A stretch of DNA of 13,921 bases from Verrucomicrobiota bacterium (lineage in GTDB: Bacteria > Verrucomicrobiota > Verrucomicrobiia > Verrucomicrobiales > DEV007). Under the pieces are notes generated by a model that ran no database searches, was not told the DNA's origin, and saw only the letters and a list, made by a program, of their open reading frames with translations. Shown here piece by piece: positions 1 to 7,616 of the stretch. Each line of letters begins with the position of its first letter. Positions within the stretch are counted from its first letter, which is position 1. Both the position numbers and the translations under genes were made by a program. The DNA is taken from the NCBI GenBank assembly GCA_027618625.1, contig JAQCER010000020.1, positions 1-13,921 on the forward strand, written 5' to 3'.

Positions 1-66
1 GGCTCAAAATCAGCAATTGAACTTGCGCCCACTCTACCCGTAGACACTCCAAAAAGTGAGTTCTGA
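1..66 (+). other. Upstream DUF1800 coding segment in another frame, with probable frameshift at 51-55
   Basis: Read from base 1, this stretch is open and gives GSKSAIELAPTLPVDTPK before running into a TGA at 64-66. The downstream DUF1800 frame instead meets a TAG at 41-43 when traced upstream. Removing one A from the five-A run at 51-55 joins the two frames as LPVDTPK-VSSEDIIDTI. That reads like the normal DUF1800 passage just before its HPNT...FICRQLIQ block. The simplest view is that the gene enters the window from upstream and has a one-base insertion here. The cause could be a sequencing or assembly error, a true mutation, or less likely slippage. A five-A run is short for efficient slippage. 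Confidence 0.6.
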
Positions 67-841
67 GGATATCATCGACACCATTACCGCTCTCTTTAAT
101 CACCCTAACACGCCACCATTCATCTGCCGGCAGTTGATCCAGTTCCTTGTCACTGCCAATCCATCGGCCGACTACGTAGAGCGGGTTCAGGCCGCGTTTA
201 TCAACGATGGCAAGGGGCAAAGGGGAAATCTCGGGGCAGTGACCCGTGCCATTCTGCTGGACAGGGAAGCGCGTGATCCGCGAATTCCACTGAGCAAGCC
301 AGAGTTCGGCAAGCTCAAAGAGCCACTGCTGCGGGCAATGGCGATGGCACGTGCATTTGAGTTGGGAAAACACCAGGATCTGGTCTGGCATCGCACCGCC
401 ACTTTTTACGATGCCAGTTACCAGGCGCCACTTTCGGCACCGTCGGTATTCAATTTCTTCCGCCCTGACTACCAGGCACCCGGTCCTATCCGCGATGCAT
501 CGCTGGTCAGTCCCGTCTTTCAGATCACCAACAGCTACTCAGTCATTTCGTTTCCCAACTTCCTCTGGGAAACGATCACCAACGGTTTCGAAGCGCAATC
601 CTGGGCATCCGAGCGGGAACATTTCTCACTGGATTTCTCATCCATCCTGCCGTTGACCGATACCCCACAAGCCCTCGTGGATCGGCTAAGCCTTCTGTTC
701 TGTAGTGGATCGATGACGCTCACCACCCGGCGCACGATTATCGCTGCGATCGAAGAAATTCCTGACACTGAACCCGGAGTGCGCGCGATGCTTGCAGCTT
801 ACCTCGTCCTCATGTCGCCGGAGGGCGCCATTCTTCGCTAG
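56..841 (+). CDS. DUF1800 family protein, C-terminal part (apparently frameshifted)
   Basis: These 261 residues match the C-terminal half of DUF1800 proteins, which are usually about 450-600 residues and often exported. Recognisable blocks, numbered from the GTG at 56, are FNHPNTPPFICRQLIQFLV at 14-32, the GQRGNL...AILLDREAR segment at 55-73, KEPLLR at 88-93, PSVFNFFRPDYQAPG at 129-143, and a typical end with LMSPEGAILR. The GTG has no Shine-Dalgarno sequence and sits inside the conserved domain. I therefore think it is an artefact of a frameshift rather than a true start, with the real gene beginning before the window. The stop lies 15 bp before a DUF1501 gene, the usual partner of DUF1800. 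The biochemical role of this family is not established. Family assignment is firm; whether the gene is intact is not. Confidence 0.85.
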   Translation: MSSEDIIDTITALFNHPNTPPFICRQLIQFLVTANPSADYVERVQAAFINDGKGQRGNLGAVTRAILLDREARDPRIPLSKPEFGKLKEPLLRAMAMARAFELGKHQDLVWHRTATFYDASYQAPLSAPSVFNFFRPDYQAPGPIRDASLVSPVFQITNSYSVISFPNFLWETITNGFEAQSWASEREHFSLDFSSILPLTDTPQALVDRLSLLFCSGSMTLTTRRTIIAAIEEIPDTEPGVRAMLAAYLVLMSPEGAILR

Positions 842-856
842 ATCTGCCTGCTAACC

Positions 857-2302
857 ATGAACGATTCCCGATTCACCAGACGACGTTTTCTCGGAGAAGC
901 AAGCTGTGCAGCACTCGGTACTGCACCCGTTCTTTCGACGCTGCTCAATCTCCGCATGGCGAATCAGGCTGCAGCGCAGGAGTTGGGAACTGGCAACGAC
1001 CACCGATCGTTTGTGTGCATCTATCTCGGCGGTGGGATCGATTCGTTCAATCTGCTCGTTCCTCGGGATGCTGCGCCATACACGGAATATCAAGCCGCAC
1101 GGGGCAATCTCGCCCTGCGGCCTGACCAGATGATCGCTCTCGAGCAAGCTGCTCAGGGCGATGGCAAATCCTATTCCATCAACAATGGAGCTGCCGAACT
1201 GGCCGACATGTTCAATGGCACCGGGGCCTTCACCGGGAAGCGGCGGCTTTCATTTGCAGCAAATGTCGGCACGCTGGTGCAGCCGACCAGCATGGATGAA
1301 TATCAAAGAGGCACGGTGTCACTACCCAAGGCTCTGTTCTCGCACAAAGACCAGACCGAGCAATGGCAAACATCCGTGCCGCAGGGACTGTCCGAACTCA
1401 CTGGCTGGGCAGGCCGAGCAGCAGATCTCTTGCACTCGACTCACAATGGCGGCAAAACGGCGATGAATCTGTCGTTCAGTGGCAACAATGTGCTGCAGTC
1501 CGGCAAGGCAACGACCCAGTTCGTCGTCACTAGCGACGGGGCACTCTATTTCTCCGGGGCCACGGCAAAGGACGGCCCGATGTTCGTGAAGAATACGGCA
1601 CTGAAAAGCATGATGGAAGCGCACTACGACAATCTTTTCCGCAAAAGTTTCGCCGGCCTTACGCGGGACAGCGCGGCCGCGAGCGAATTCTTCACCAGCG
1701 TTTTCTCCACCGCACCCACGATCCATACGCCATTCCCAAACTCACGGATCGCGGAGACCCTTCGTTCCGTGGCGCTGACGATAGCCCTTCGCGATCAACT
1801 GGGACTGCGCCGCCAGACGTTCTATGTCGATTACAGCGGCTGGGATCATCACTCGGAGTTGATCAATACTCAGGCCACGATGCTGCGGGAACTCAGCCCG
1901 GCGCTGGCGGCGTTCCAGTTGGCTCTGGAAGAACTGAATCTCGCAGACGACGTCATCGGTTTCACCTGCTCGGATTTTGGCCGCACCCTGCGCTCGAACG
2001 GCAGAGGTACCGATCATGCCTGGGGTGGGAATCAGTTCGTGTTCGGTACGCCAGTCGCAGGCGGTCGGGTCATGGGCACCACGCTTCGTCAGTCGGGCTA
2101 TCCATCGCTGGCTCTCGATGGGCCGAACGATATCGGGCGCGGCGGCCGGGTACTTCCGACGACCGCTGTCGATGAATACTTTGGAGAACTGCTGAGCTGG
2201 TTCGGAGTGTCCGGCACGCATATGGACAGCGTCCTGCCAAACCTGCGATCGTTCTACGATCCCACCACGATCACCCACCCGCTGGGAATCCTGAACGCAT
2301 GA
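857..2302 (+). CDS. DUF1501 family protein, Tat-exported
   Basis: This is a 481-residue protein of the DUF1501 family, which is distantly related to the sulfatase/alkaline phosphatase fold. It starts with a twin-arginine signal, TRRRFLG at about residues 7-13, followed by a modestly hydrophobic stretch and an AAAQE cleavage-like site near 41. It should therefore be exported folded by the Tat system. Family landmarks are LGGGIDSFN at 57-65, YSGWDHH at 326-332, SDFGRT at 372-377 and GTDHAWGGNQFVFG at 384-397. Length is normal for the family. It lies 15 bp after the DUF1800 gene, its usual companion, and its stop overlaps the next start. No Shine-Dalgarno sequence precedes the ATG, but the Tat motif right after it supports this start. 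Substrate and activity are unknown. Confidence 0.92.
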   Translation: MNDSRFTRRRFLGEASCAALGTAPVLSTLLNLRMANQAAAQELGTGNDHRSFVCIYLGGGIDSFNLLVPRDAAPYTEYQAARGNLALRPDQMIALEQAAQGDGKSYSINNGAAELADMFNGTGAFTGKRRLSFAANVGTLVQPTSMDEYQRGTVSLPKALFSHKDQTEQWQTSVPQGLSELTGWAGRAADLLHSTHNGGKTAMNLSFSGNNVLQSGKATTQFVVTSDGALYFSGATAKDGPMFVKNTALKSMMEAHYDNLFRKSFAGLTRDSAAASEFFTSVFSTAPTIHTPFPNSRIAETLRSVALTIALRDQLGLRRQTFYVDYSGWDHHSELINTQATMLRELSPALAAFQLALEELNLADDVIGFTCSDFGRTLRSNGRGTDHAWGGNQFVFGTPVAGGRVMGTTLRQSGYPSLALDGPNDIGRGGRVLPTTAVDEYFGELLSWFGVSGTHMDSVLPNLRSFYDPTTITHPLGILNA

Positions 2303-2904
2303 GCAATCGACGGAAATGCGTCCTTGGTTTTGGCGGTCTGGCGATGCTCGTGGTTTGCGGAATCGTTGTCGTTCTATTGCAGCCCTCGCCACCAGCGGCA
2401 GAATCGGTCAGTTCTCTTTCCGAAAAACTGCCGATCCTTCCCGTCGAATATATCGCCCCCTCACCCGAGCCGATCCTTCTGGTGGGCGAGGAAATCCTCT
2501 CTGGATATCTCGATCCAGCTGGCTCTGTGAAAGCCGACCTCATCCTTTTGAGCCACTTGTTCATCAGCTTTGACACGCTGGTGAAAGCCGAGGATGCCCT
2601 GCCGCTCGGGGCGAATGGAGATATCGCTGATGCCTTTCGAGGTCGGAATAAAGTCCAGATGCGGTTCCTGCCCGACCAGCATAAGGCATTCAATACCGCA
2701 GGCGAAATCGTCGATCGATGGCAGACGCCTTTGTATTTTCACGCCGAAACCAGCGAGCGCATTGCCATCCGCAGTGCCGGCCCCGACCGTGCGATGTGGA
2801 CAGAGGACGATGTCCAACTGGAACCCAACGGGCGCTCGTTCACCGAACACTCGGCGTTGTTACCTCCGAGCCTTTACAGTCACACCGATCAGGAACCGAA
2901 ATAG
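2299..2904 (+). CDS. Small membrane-anchored protein with pseudopilin-like C-terminus
   Basis: I do not recognise this 201-residue protein as a named family. After a short basic start (MSNRRK), residues about 7-27 form one hydrophobic helix, so it is probably anchored in the inner membrane with the rest in the periplasm. The C-terminal part contains DRWQTPLYFHAE at 139-150 and IRSAGPDRAMWTEDDVQL at 157-174. This resembles the D-W-TP-Y ... SxGPDxxxxTxDDI end of type II secretion GspG-type pseudopilins, where a similar loop can bind calcium. It lacks the pilin N-terminal processing motif, so it is not an ordinary pseudopilin. Its ATG overlaps the DUF1501 stop as ATGA, which suggests translational coupling and a shared role with the DUF1800/DUF1501 pair. 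Its last 16 bases overlap the convergent protease gene. Confidence 0.75.
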   Translation: MSNRRKCVLGFGGLAMLVVCGIVVVLLQPSPPAAESVSSLSEKLPILPVEYIAPSPEPILLVGEEILSGYLDPAGSVKADLILLSHLFISFDTLVKAEDALPLGANGDIADAFRGRNKVQMRFLPDQHKAFNTAGEIVDRWQTPLYFHAETSERIAIRSAGPDRAMWTEDDVQLEPNGRSFTEHSALLPPSLYSHTDQEPK

Positions 2905-3725
2905 CGAGGGCGAGGCTCGGGAGGCAGAACTTCCCACTCCATTTCACCGGTCTTCACGGTTGCTGCTGCTGGTTTCGGAGCGGCAGTCGTAGCAGAGGGA
3001 GTGTGCCGGAACTCATAAAAGATCGGCCCGAAACGCCCGAAGCGGAACCCAGGTTGCGCAGGAGGAGCGGCGGCGACCTCCACCATTCGTCTTTCCGCTT
3101 CGCCAGCAAACCAGATGAACATTCCGATGAACGCTAACATCGGCCCACCGCCCCCAAAGACACCATAAACCGCAAGCAGCACAGCAATCACTTTGCCAAT
3201 CTTGGCCGCAAGATTGGTCGCATAAAGTCGCCCCTTCTTCATGCTGACCAGCGCGCGAAACACACGCCCCCCGTCCATGGGAAACGCCGGCAACATATTG
3301 AAAAGGACGAGCACGACGTTCGTTATTCCGAGATAAAGCAGGAACTGTGCAAGATCGACGCTGACAAACTGCACTGCGTAGACCAGCGGAAACAAGATCG
3401 CAGCAATAACCACATTTACAGCCGGGCCAGCTAATGCGATCACCAATTCCTGCTTGGGATCTTTCGGCATCCGATCAAGACTGGCGACTCCACCAATGGC
3501 ATAAATGGTAATATCCCTAGTGCCGATGCCATAGTGGCGGGCAGCGAGACTGTGGCCGAGTTCATGGAGAATGACGCAGCCGAATACCGCCGAGATAAAC
3601 AGCAAGCCCCCTACGACACCAAACTCGGTCGACGAAGTCAAAAACAAAAACACGGTAATGGCGAACGTCCAGTGTAGAAAAACACCGATACCGAACGGCT
3701 CGCCTAGTTTCCATTTTCCTTTCAT
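2889..3725 (-). CDS. Site-2-type intramembrane metalloprotease, peptidase family M50
   Basis: This 278-residue integral membrane protein is a zinc protease of the SpoIVFB/Rip3-like part of family M50, cleaving substrates within or near the membrane. HELGHSLAARHYG at 54-66 holds the HExxH zinc site. NMLPAFPMDGGR at 143-154 is the second signature, with D151 the third zinc ligand. Hydrophobic segments lie at about 17-31, 38-60, 95-118, 126-147 and 178-206. AIGGVASL at 76-83 is also typical of the family. No PDZ or CBS domain is visible. Instead there is a C-terminal tail of about 65 residues rich in Ala and Pro. No anti-sigma factor or other likely substrate gene lies beside it, so its target is unknown. 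No clear Shine-Dalgarno sequence precedes the ATG. Confidence 0.92.
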   Translation of the reverse strand: MKGKWKLGEPFGIGVFLHWTFAITVFLFLTSSTEFGVVGGLLFISAVFGCVILHELGHSLAARHYGIGTRDITIYAIGGVASLDRMPKDPKQELVIALAGPAVNVVIAAILFPLVYAVQFVSVDLAQFLLYLGITNVVLVLFNMLPAFPMDGGRVFRALVSMKKGRLYATNLAAKIGKVIAVLLAVYGVFGGGGPMLAFIGMFIWFAGEAERRMVEVAAAPPAQPGFRFGRFGPIFYEFRHTPSATTAAPKPAAATVKTGEMEWEVLPPEPRPRYFGS

Positions 3726-3771
3726 AATGATCTATTTCTATGCATAAAGCGTTCCAAGTGGCTGTCCTTGT

Positions 3772-3788
3772 GCAACTGAAGCAGTTGC
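3772..3788. repeat. Perfect inverted repeat (7-bp arms, 3-nt loop)
   Basis: GCAACTG at 3772-3778 pairs perfectly with CAGTTGC at 3782-3788 around an AAG loop. It lies in the 152-bp divergent region between the M50 protease and rsuA. The loop is tight, no T-run follows on either strand, and no gene ends nearby. It is therefore not a convincing terminator, and could be an operator half or a leader hairpin of the protease mRNA. Function is unknown. Confidence 0.5.
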
Positions 3789-3809
3789 GCGAATGGTTAC
3801 AAATGGATT

Positions 3810-3835
3810 GGACACATTGTCACGACAAAATGTCC
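3810..3835. promoter_or_regulatory. 26-bp interrupted palindrome upstream of rsuA, possible operator
   Basis: The sequence reads GGACA-nn-TTGTC-nn-GACAA-nn-TGTCC, so 20 of 26 positions obey dyad symmetry about 3822/3823. The 42 bp between it and the rsuA ATG contain a weak promoter-like pair: TTGTCA at 3817-3822, 16 bp, then TATGGA at 3839-3844. If that promoter is real, the palindrome would cover the -35 box, as expected for a repressor site. It could equally control the divergent protease gene. The symmetry is seen directly; the operator role is inferred. Confidence 0.4.
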
Positions 3836-3877
3836 CACTATGGATCGAACTGTCACACCTGAACCCGCTCAATCACC

Positions 3878-4564
3878 ATGCGACTTGATCGACTGATCCA
3901 GTTGTCCTTTCGCATGGGCAGCAAGGAAGCCCGCATCTTTCTGGCCAGAAGAAATGTCCAGGTGAACGGCAATGTGGAAGTCCATGGCAGCGCGCAGATT
4001 GGTCATTTCGACCGAGTTGAGGCGCGCAACACCGTTTTACAAGCCCGGGTTCCTCGTTACCTGCTTCTGCACAAGCCGGTCGGCGTCGTCAGTGCAACGA
4101 CCGATCTTCTGCACCAAACGGTCATCGACCTGATCCGCGAGCCGTGGGCCAGCGAACTGCATCTCGCTGGTAGACTCGATCGTTTCACTTCGGGCCTCGT
4201 CGTCCTCACGAATGACAGCAGCTTCTCGACGGCACTCACTTTGCCCCAGAAGAAGGTGCCCAAGACGTATCTGGTCACCACCGATTCCGACATTGCCTCC
4301 GAAGTCGTGGAAGCCTTCAAGAATGGCATGCTTTTCGCCAAGGAAGGAGTCACCACGGAGCCAGCCATCTTCGACCTGCTCGGCAACAGATGCTGTCGAC
4401 TGACAATTTTTGAAGGCAAGCACCACCAGGTAAAGCGGATGTTCCTGCGTTTTGGCATTCGTGTGGTCGCTCTGCACCGCGAATCGATCGGTCATCTGCA
4501 CCTGGGCGATCTTGCCGCCGGGGACTACCGGGAACTGACGGCAGAAGAACGGCTTGTTCCTTGA
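3878..4564 (+). CDS. rsuA: RsuA-type pseudouridine synthase
   Basis: The 228-residue protein belongs to the RsuA/RluB/RluE/RluF family, which isomerises uridine to pseudouridine in rRNA. An S4 RNA-binding domain occupies about residues 1-48. The catalytic domain begins near YLLLHKPVGVVS (61-72). The catalytic block is GRLDRFTSGLVVLTND at 98-113, with D101 the expected nucleophile. EGKHHQVKRMF at 179-189 closes the fold. The HQVKRMF form and the short length without an extended tail favour RsuA (16S U516) over RluB, but substrate choice within this family is hard to call from sequence alone. It is the first gene of a + strand run with gatC and gatA, beginning after a divergent intergenic region with a palindrome. 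No Shine-Dalgarno sequence precedes its ATG. Confidence 0.85.
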   Translation: MRLDRLIQLSFRMGSKEARIFLARRNVQVNGNVEVHGSAQIGHFDRVEARNTVLQARVPRYLLLHKPVGVVSATTDLLHQTVIDLIREPWASELHLAGRLDRFTSGLVVLTNDSSFSTALTLPQKKVPKTYLVTTDSDIASEVVEAFKNGMLFAKEGVTTEPAIFDLLGNRCCRLTIFEGKHHQVKRMFLRFGIRVVALHRESIGHLHLGDLAAGDYRELTAEERLVP

Positions 4565-4599
4565 CTACGGGCGGGTGTCACAGTTCACTCCAGCACTAT

Positions 4600-4878
4600 A
4601 TGGATATGGACGTGCGCAAAGCGGCCGATTTGGCCCGTATCGAACTGACTGACGCCGAAGCCAAGCGCTTCGGTGGCCAGCTTGGCAAGATTTTGGAATA
4701 CATCGACAAATTGAACTCGCTGGATGTCAGCGATGTCGATGCAACGGCGCACGCCAATGCCGTGTATGACGTCACGCGTCCTGACGAAAGCCGCCCGGGC
4801 TTCGGCCTGGAAAAGGCTCTGCGCAATGCTCCCCGCAAGACCGCAGATCAATTCATCGTAACCAAAGTGGTCGAATAG
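4600..4878 (+). CDS. gatC: Asp-tRNA(Asn)/Glu-tRNA(Gln) amidotransferase subunit C
   Basis: GatC is the small subunit of the GatCAB amidotransferase, which converts Glu-tRNA(Gln), and in many bacteria Asp-tRNA(Asn), to the correctly amidated form. It holds GatA and GatB together and helps GatA fold. The 92 residues carry the family's features: [17 protein letters not shown] near the start, [19 protein letters not shown] in the middle, and DVTRPDES followed by NAPRK...FIVTKVVE at the end. I chose the ATG at 4600 because family members begin just before the ArLeLt helix. A TTG at 4561 overlapping the rsuA stop (TTGA) would add 13 unconserved residues, and an ATG at 4606 is also possible. gatA follows after 8 bp. 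Confidence 0.92.
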   Translation: MDMDVRKAADLARIELTDAEAKRFGGQLGKILEYIDKLNSLDVSDVDATAHANAVYDVTRPDESRPGFGLEKALRNAPRKTADQFIVTKVVE

Positions 4879-4886
4879 ATCAGGGC

Positions 4887-6365
4887 ATGGAACTTCATCA
4901 ACTTTCGATCACCGAGCTTCAGGAGCGCTATCGAAGCGGAACCAACAGCCCACGCGAGGCAGTGGAAAGCATCCTGAGCGCAATCAATGCTGGCGACGGA
5001 ACCATTGGCGCTTACCTCTCTCATGATGCCGAAGCGGCTCTTGCAGCTGCGGATAACGCGGACACTTCACTGCCACTGGGCGGCATTCCCATCGCAATCA
5101 AAGATGCCATCAATGTGGAAGGCCAGACCACGACGTGCGCGTCGAAGTTCCTGGAAAACTTCAACAGCCCTTACGATGCCACCGTCATCGCCAAGCTGAA
5201 AGCGGCCGGTGCCATTCCCCTCGGCAAGACTAACATGGACGAATTCGCCATGGGATCGTCCACGGAGAATTCGGCATTGGGCAAGACGACGAATCCCTGG
5301 GACACTTCGCGCATCCCGGGTGGTTCCAGCGGCGGCTCGGCGGCGGCCGTGGCTGCGGATCTTGCGATAGCCGCGCTCGGCTCCGATACTGGTGGCTCGA
5401 TCCGGCAACCGGCTTCTCACTGTGGCTGTGTGGGACTGAAACCGACTTACGGCCGCGTGTCCCGCTTTGGTCTGGTCGCTTTCGCGTCCTCGCTGGATCA
5501 GATTGGCCCGATGACGAAGACGGTCGAAGACGCCGCACGCGTGCTGCAGGTGATCGCGGGGAGCGACATCAATGACAGCACTTGCCTCAACGATCCGGTG
5601 CCGGACTACGTGGGCGCGCTGAATCAGGGAGTGAAAGGGCTCCGCGTCGGATTGCCCAGGGAATATTTCATCGATGGAATTGAGCCCGGGGTGAAGGCTG
5701 CGGTCGAAACCGCGGTGCAGGAACTCGCATCTCAGGGCGCAGAGATTGTCGATGTATCACTGCCGCACACCGAATATGCGGTGGCCACTTACTACATCAT
5801 CGCAACGGCGGAGGCCTCGGCCAACCTCGCTCGATTTGATGGCGTCCGCTACGGACACCGCTCGGCGATCCAGCCGGAGAGTATCGTCGAACACTACAAG
5901 AACTCCCGCGCCGAAGGCTTTGGCGAAGAGGTGAAGCGACGCATCATTCTCGGAACCTATGTGCTCAGCTCGGGCTACTACGACGCCTATTACCTCCGAG
6001 CACAGAAGGTTCGCACGCTGATCCGACAAGATTTCACCAAGGCATTCGAAAACGTTGACGTGATCGCCTCCCCCGTGGCTCCTGCCCCGGCATTCAAGAT
6101 CGGCGAGAATGCCGATGATCCGCTCAAGGTCTACCTTGAAGACATCTTCACGATCGCGGCCAACCTGGCTGGCATCTGTGGCATCAGCGTGCCCTGCGGG
6201 TTCAGTGATTCCAACGGATCAAGGCTGCCCGTCGGCCTGCAGTTGCTCGGCAAGTCACTCGGCGAGTCGAAAATTCTACGCGCCGCCCACACCTATGAGC
6301 TGGCGACAAACTGGCACTTAATTAATCCTCCCGCTCCTTTTCATCTGCCAGATCCTCGGCCCTGA
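4887..6365 (+). CDS. gatA: Asp-tRNA(Asn)/Glu-tRNA(Gln) amidotransferase subunit A
   Basis: GatA is the amidase subunit that releases ammonia from glutamine for transfer to the mischarged tRNA held by GatB. The 492-residue protein has the amidase signature in full. K72 lies in [12 protein letters not shown], the cis-Ser is S147 in [16 protein letters not shown], and the nucleophile S171 lies in [12 protein letters not shown]. Their spacing matches other GatA proteins. [18 protein letters not shown] (113-130) and [14 protein letters not shown] are also diagnostic. It follows gatC by 8 bp, with AGGG close to the ATG. Its last 44 bases overlap the convergent MFS gene and encode a Pro-rich tail after the usual final helix (YELATNW). 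gatB is not adjacent and must be elsewhere if the enzyme works. Confidence 0.97.
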   Translation: MELHQLSITELQERYRSGTNSPREAVESILSAINAGDGTIGAYLSHDAEAALAAADNADTSLPLGGIPIAIKDAINVEGQTTTCASKFLENFNSPYDATVIAKLKAAGAIPLGKTNMDEFAMGSSTENSALGKTTNPWDTSRIPGGSSGGSAAAVAADLAIAALGSDTGGSIRQPASHCGCVGLKPTYGRVSRFGLVAFASSLDQIGPMTKTVEDAARVLQVIAGSDINDSTCLNDPVPDYVGALNQGVKGLRVGLPREYFIDGIEPGVKAAVETAVQELASQGAEIVDVSLPHTEYAVATYYIIATAEASANLARFDGVRYGHRSAIQPESIVEHYKNSRAEGFGEEVKRRIILGTYVLSSGYYDAYYLRAQKVRTLIRQDFTKAFENVDVIASPVAPAPAFKIGENADDPLKVYLEDIFTIAANLAGICGISVPCGFSDSNGSRLPVGLQLLGKSLGESKILRAAHTYELATNWHLINPPAPFHLPDPRP

Positions 6366-7563
6366 CGGGCTCGAATTTCAGCGCCAGCACGGCTGCTGCG
6401 ATTGTCACCAGGACGGCTGCGATTGTAAACAACAGTGGCAGGCTGACTTTAGCAACTTGGCCACTCAGGTAGCTGCCAACGATACGCGGGCTCCCGAGAA
6501 CGAGCATGGCATAGACTCCCTGAATCGAATTGCGAAACTCAGCGCCCGCCAGTCGATTGATGTACATGATCGGCAGGACAAAAAGAGCAGCGATCTCCGG
6601 CCCATGGAAGAGCTGGACGAGGATGGGTGTCCACGCATTCTGAAATGCCGCCAGACAGGCGAAGCGAAATGCCATGCAAATCACCCCAAATACCATCAGT
6701 CGCTTCAGTCCAAATCGCTTGCGGAGGCGCTCCAGATTGAAGATTACAAAGATCTCGATAAGCACACCAATGCAGATGATCAGGCCGATGACGCTTTCAG
6801 AGTAGCCAGTGACCTCTTTGAGATAGAGAGGAAAAAAGGCGTGATAAGCAGGAGCGCACAAGTAGGTAATGATCAGCGGCAGACACATCCAGCGTCCCTC
6901 GGGGCCAAAGATTACCTGGGCTGCCGCCACTGAGGGAAGACGGCTTGCGTTTTGCCCTCGGGGTGGATTTGGCGGCAGCCTGAGGCTGTGAAATGCTGAA
7001 ACCACGGCGAACGCCGCCGCGCAGTACATCATTGACCCAGTAATCGCCTCCTTCCCGCCGGGAAGGAGCGCAGCTGCTGCCCACAGCATCAAACTGGGCA
7101 CGATGAACCCTGCCGTCCCCCAGACTCTCACAGAACCATACGGCACCAGCGGGCCGGCACCAGGATCATGCTCGGCCTCCATGCGGAAATACATTCCATC
7201 CTGCAGCGGCGGGATGGATACGTAACTCAGGTGGTAGATCACGTAGCAGGCACCCACCAGCCAGACACCATTGGCAAAGTGCATCCCGAGAATAAAAAAG
7301 GTACTGATCGCCAGTGCTGCGGCGATGATTCTCCGGGACTCGATGCGCATGTCCGCCAGCAGTGTCATCAGCACGGGCGAAATGATCATCGAAAATCCTG
7401 ACGCCGCCATAACCACTCCGATGTTCGATTTGCTGAATCCTTTCTCGTGCCCGAGGTAAACAGTCAGCAGCGGCATCATACTGCCCATCACGGCGTATGA
7501 GACAAAAAACTGTATTTTGAGCAGCCACATTGACGGCAAAACGAATACGCGCCTGTCACTCAC
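6322..7563 (-). CDS. Major facilitator superfamily transporter (MFS_1-like, nucleoside/sugar symporter type)
   Basis: This 413-residue membrane protein has about twelve hydrophobic helices arranged as two groups of six, with a hydrophilic loop at about 197-225. [20 protein letters not shown] near the N-terminus and [12 protein letters not shown] at 143-154 are typical of MFS members related to LacY/NupG. Those members usually couple uptake of sugars or nucleosides to protons. The substrate cannot be read from the sequence. The GTG at 7563 is the most upstream start, since a TGA immediately precedes it, and it has a GGAAG nine bases before it. The ATG at 7530 (residue 12) is an alternative. 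It is the last gene of the ribH-nusB-ftsY run, 52 bp after ftsY, and its 3' end overlaps gatA by 44 bp. Confidence 0.9.
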   Translation of the reverse strand: MSDRRVFVLPSMWLLKIQFFVSYAVMGSMMPLLTVYLGHEKGFSKSNIGVVMAASGFSMIISPVLMTLLADMRIESRRIIAAALAISTFFILGMHFANGVWLVGACYVIYHLSYVSIPPLQDGMYFRMEAEHDPGAGPLVPYGSVRVWGTAGFIVPSLMLWAAAALLPGGKEAITGSMMYCAAAFAVVSAFHSLRLPPNPPRGQNASRLPSVAAAQVIFGPEGRWMCLPLIITYLCAPAYHAFFPLYLKEVTGYSESVIGLIICIGVLIEIFVIFNLERLRKRFGLKRLMVFGVICMAFRFACLAAFQNAWTPILVQLFHGPEIAALFVLPIMYINRLAGAEFRNSIQGVYAMLVLGSPRIVGSYLSGQVAKVSLPLLFTIAAVLVTIAAAVLALKFEPVRAEDLADEKERED

Positions 7564-7583
7564 TCACGCGATCTTCCATTCAT

Positions 7584-7616
7584 CATCCGCACTCTTCATC
7601 CGCACTCTTCATCCGC
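7584..7616. repeat. 13-bp tandem repeat, 2.5 copies, between ftsY and the MFS gene
   Basis: CATCCGCACTCTT occurs at 7584-7596 and again at 7597-7609, followed by CATCCGC at 7610-7616. The repeat fills most of the 52-bp spacer and touches the ftsY stop codon. On the transcribed strand it reads as repeated GGATGAAGAGTGC. It may simply be slippage-generated spacer. Copy-number change would alter the distance between the two genes without affecting either protein. Confidence 0.85.

Noticed and set aside
1742..2392. 216-codon open frame on the - strand inside the DUF1501 gene
   Set aside because: The + strand product has strong DUF1501 motifs throughout. The antisense translation has no recognisable domain and is explained by the codon bias of the real gene.
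3772..3788. Perfect hairpin as an intrinsic terminator
   Set aside because: It lies between two divergent starts, where no transcript ends, and no T-run follows on either strand.
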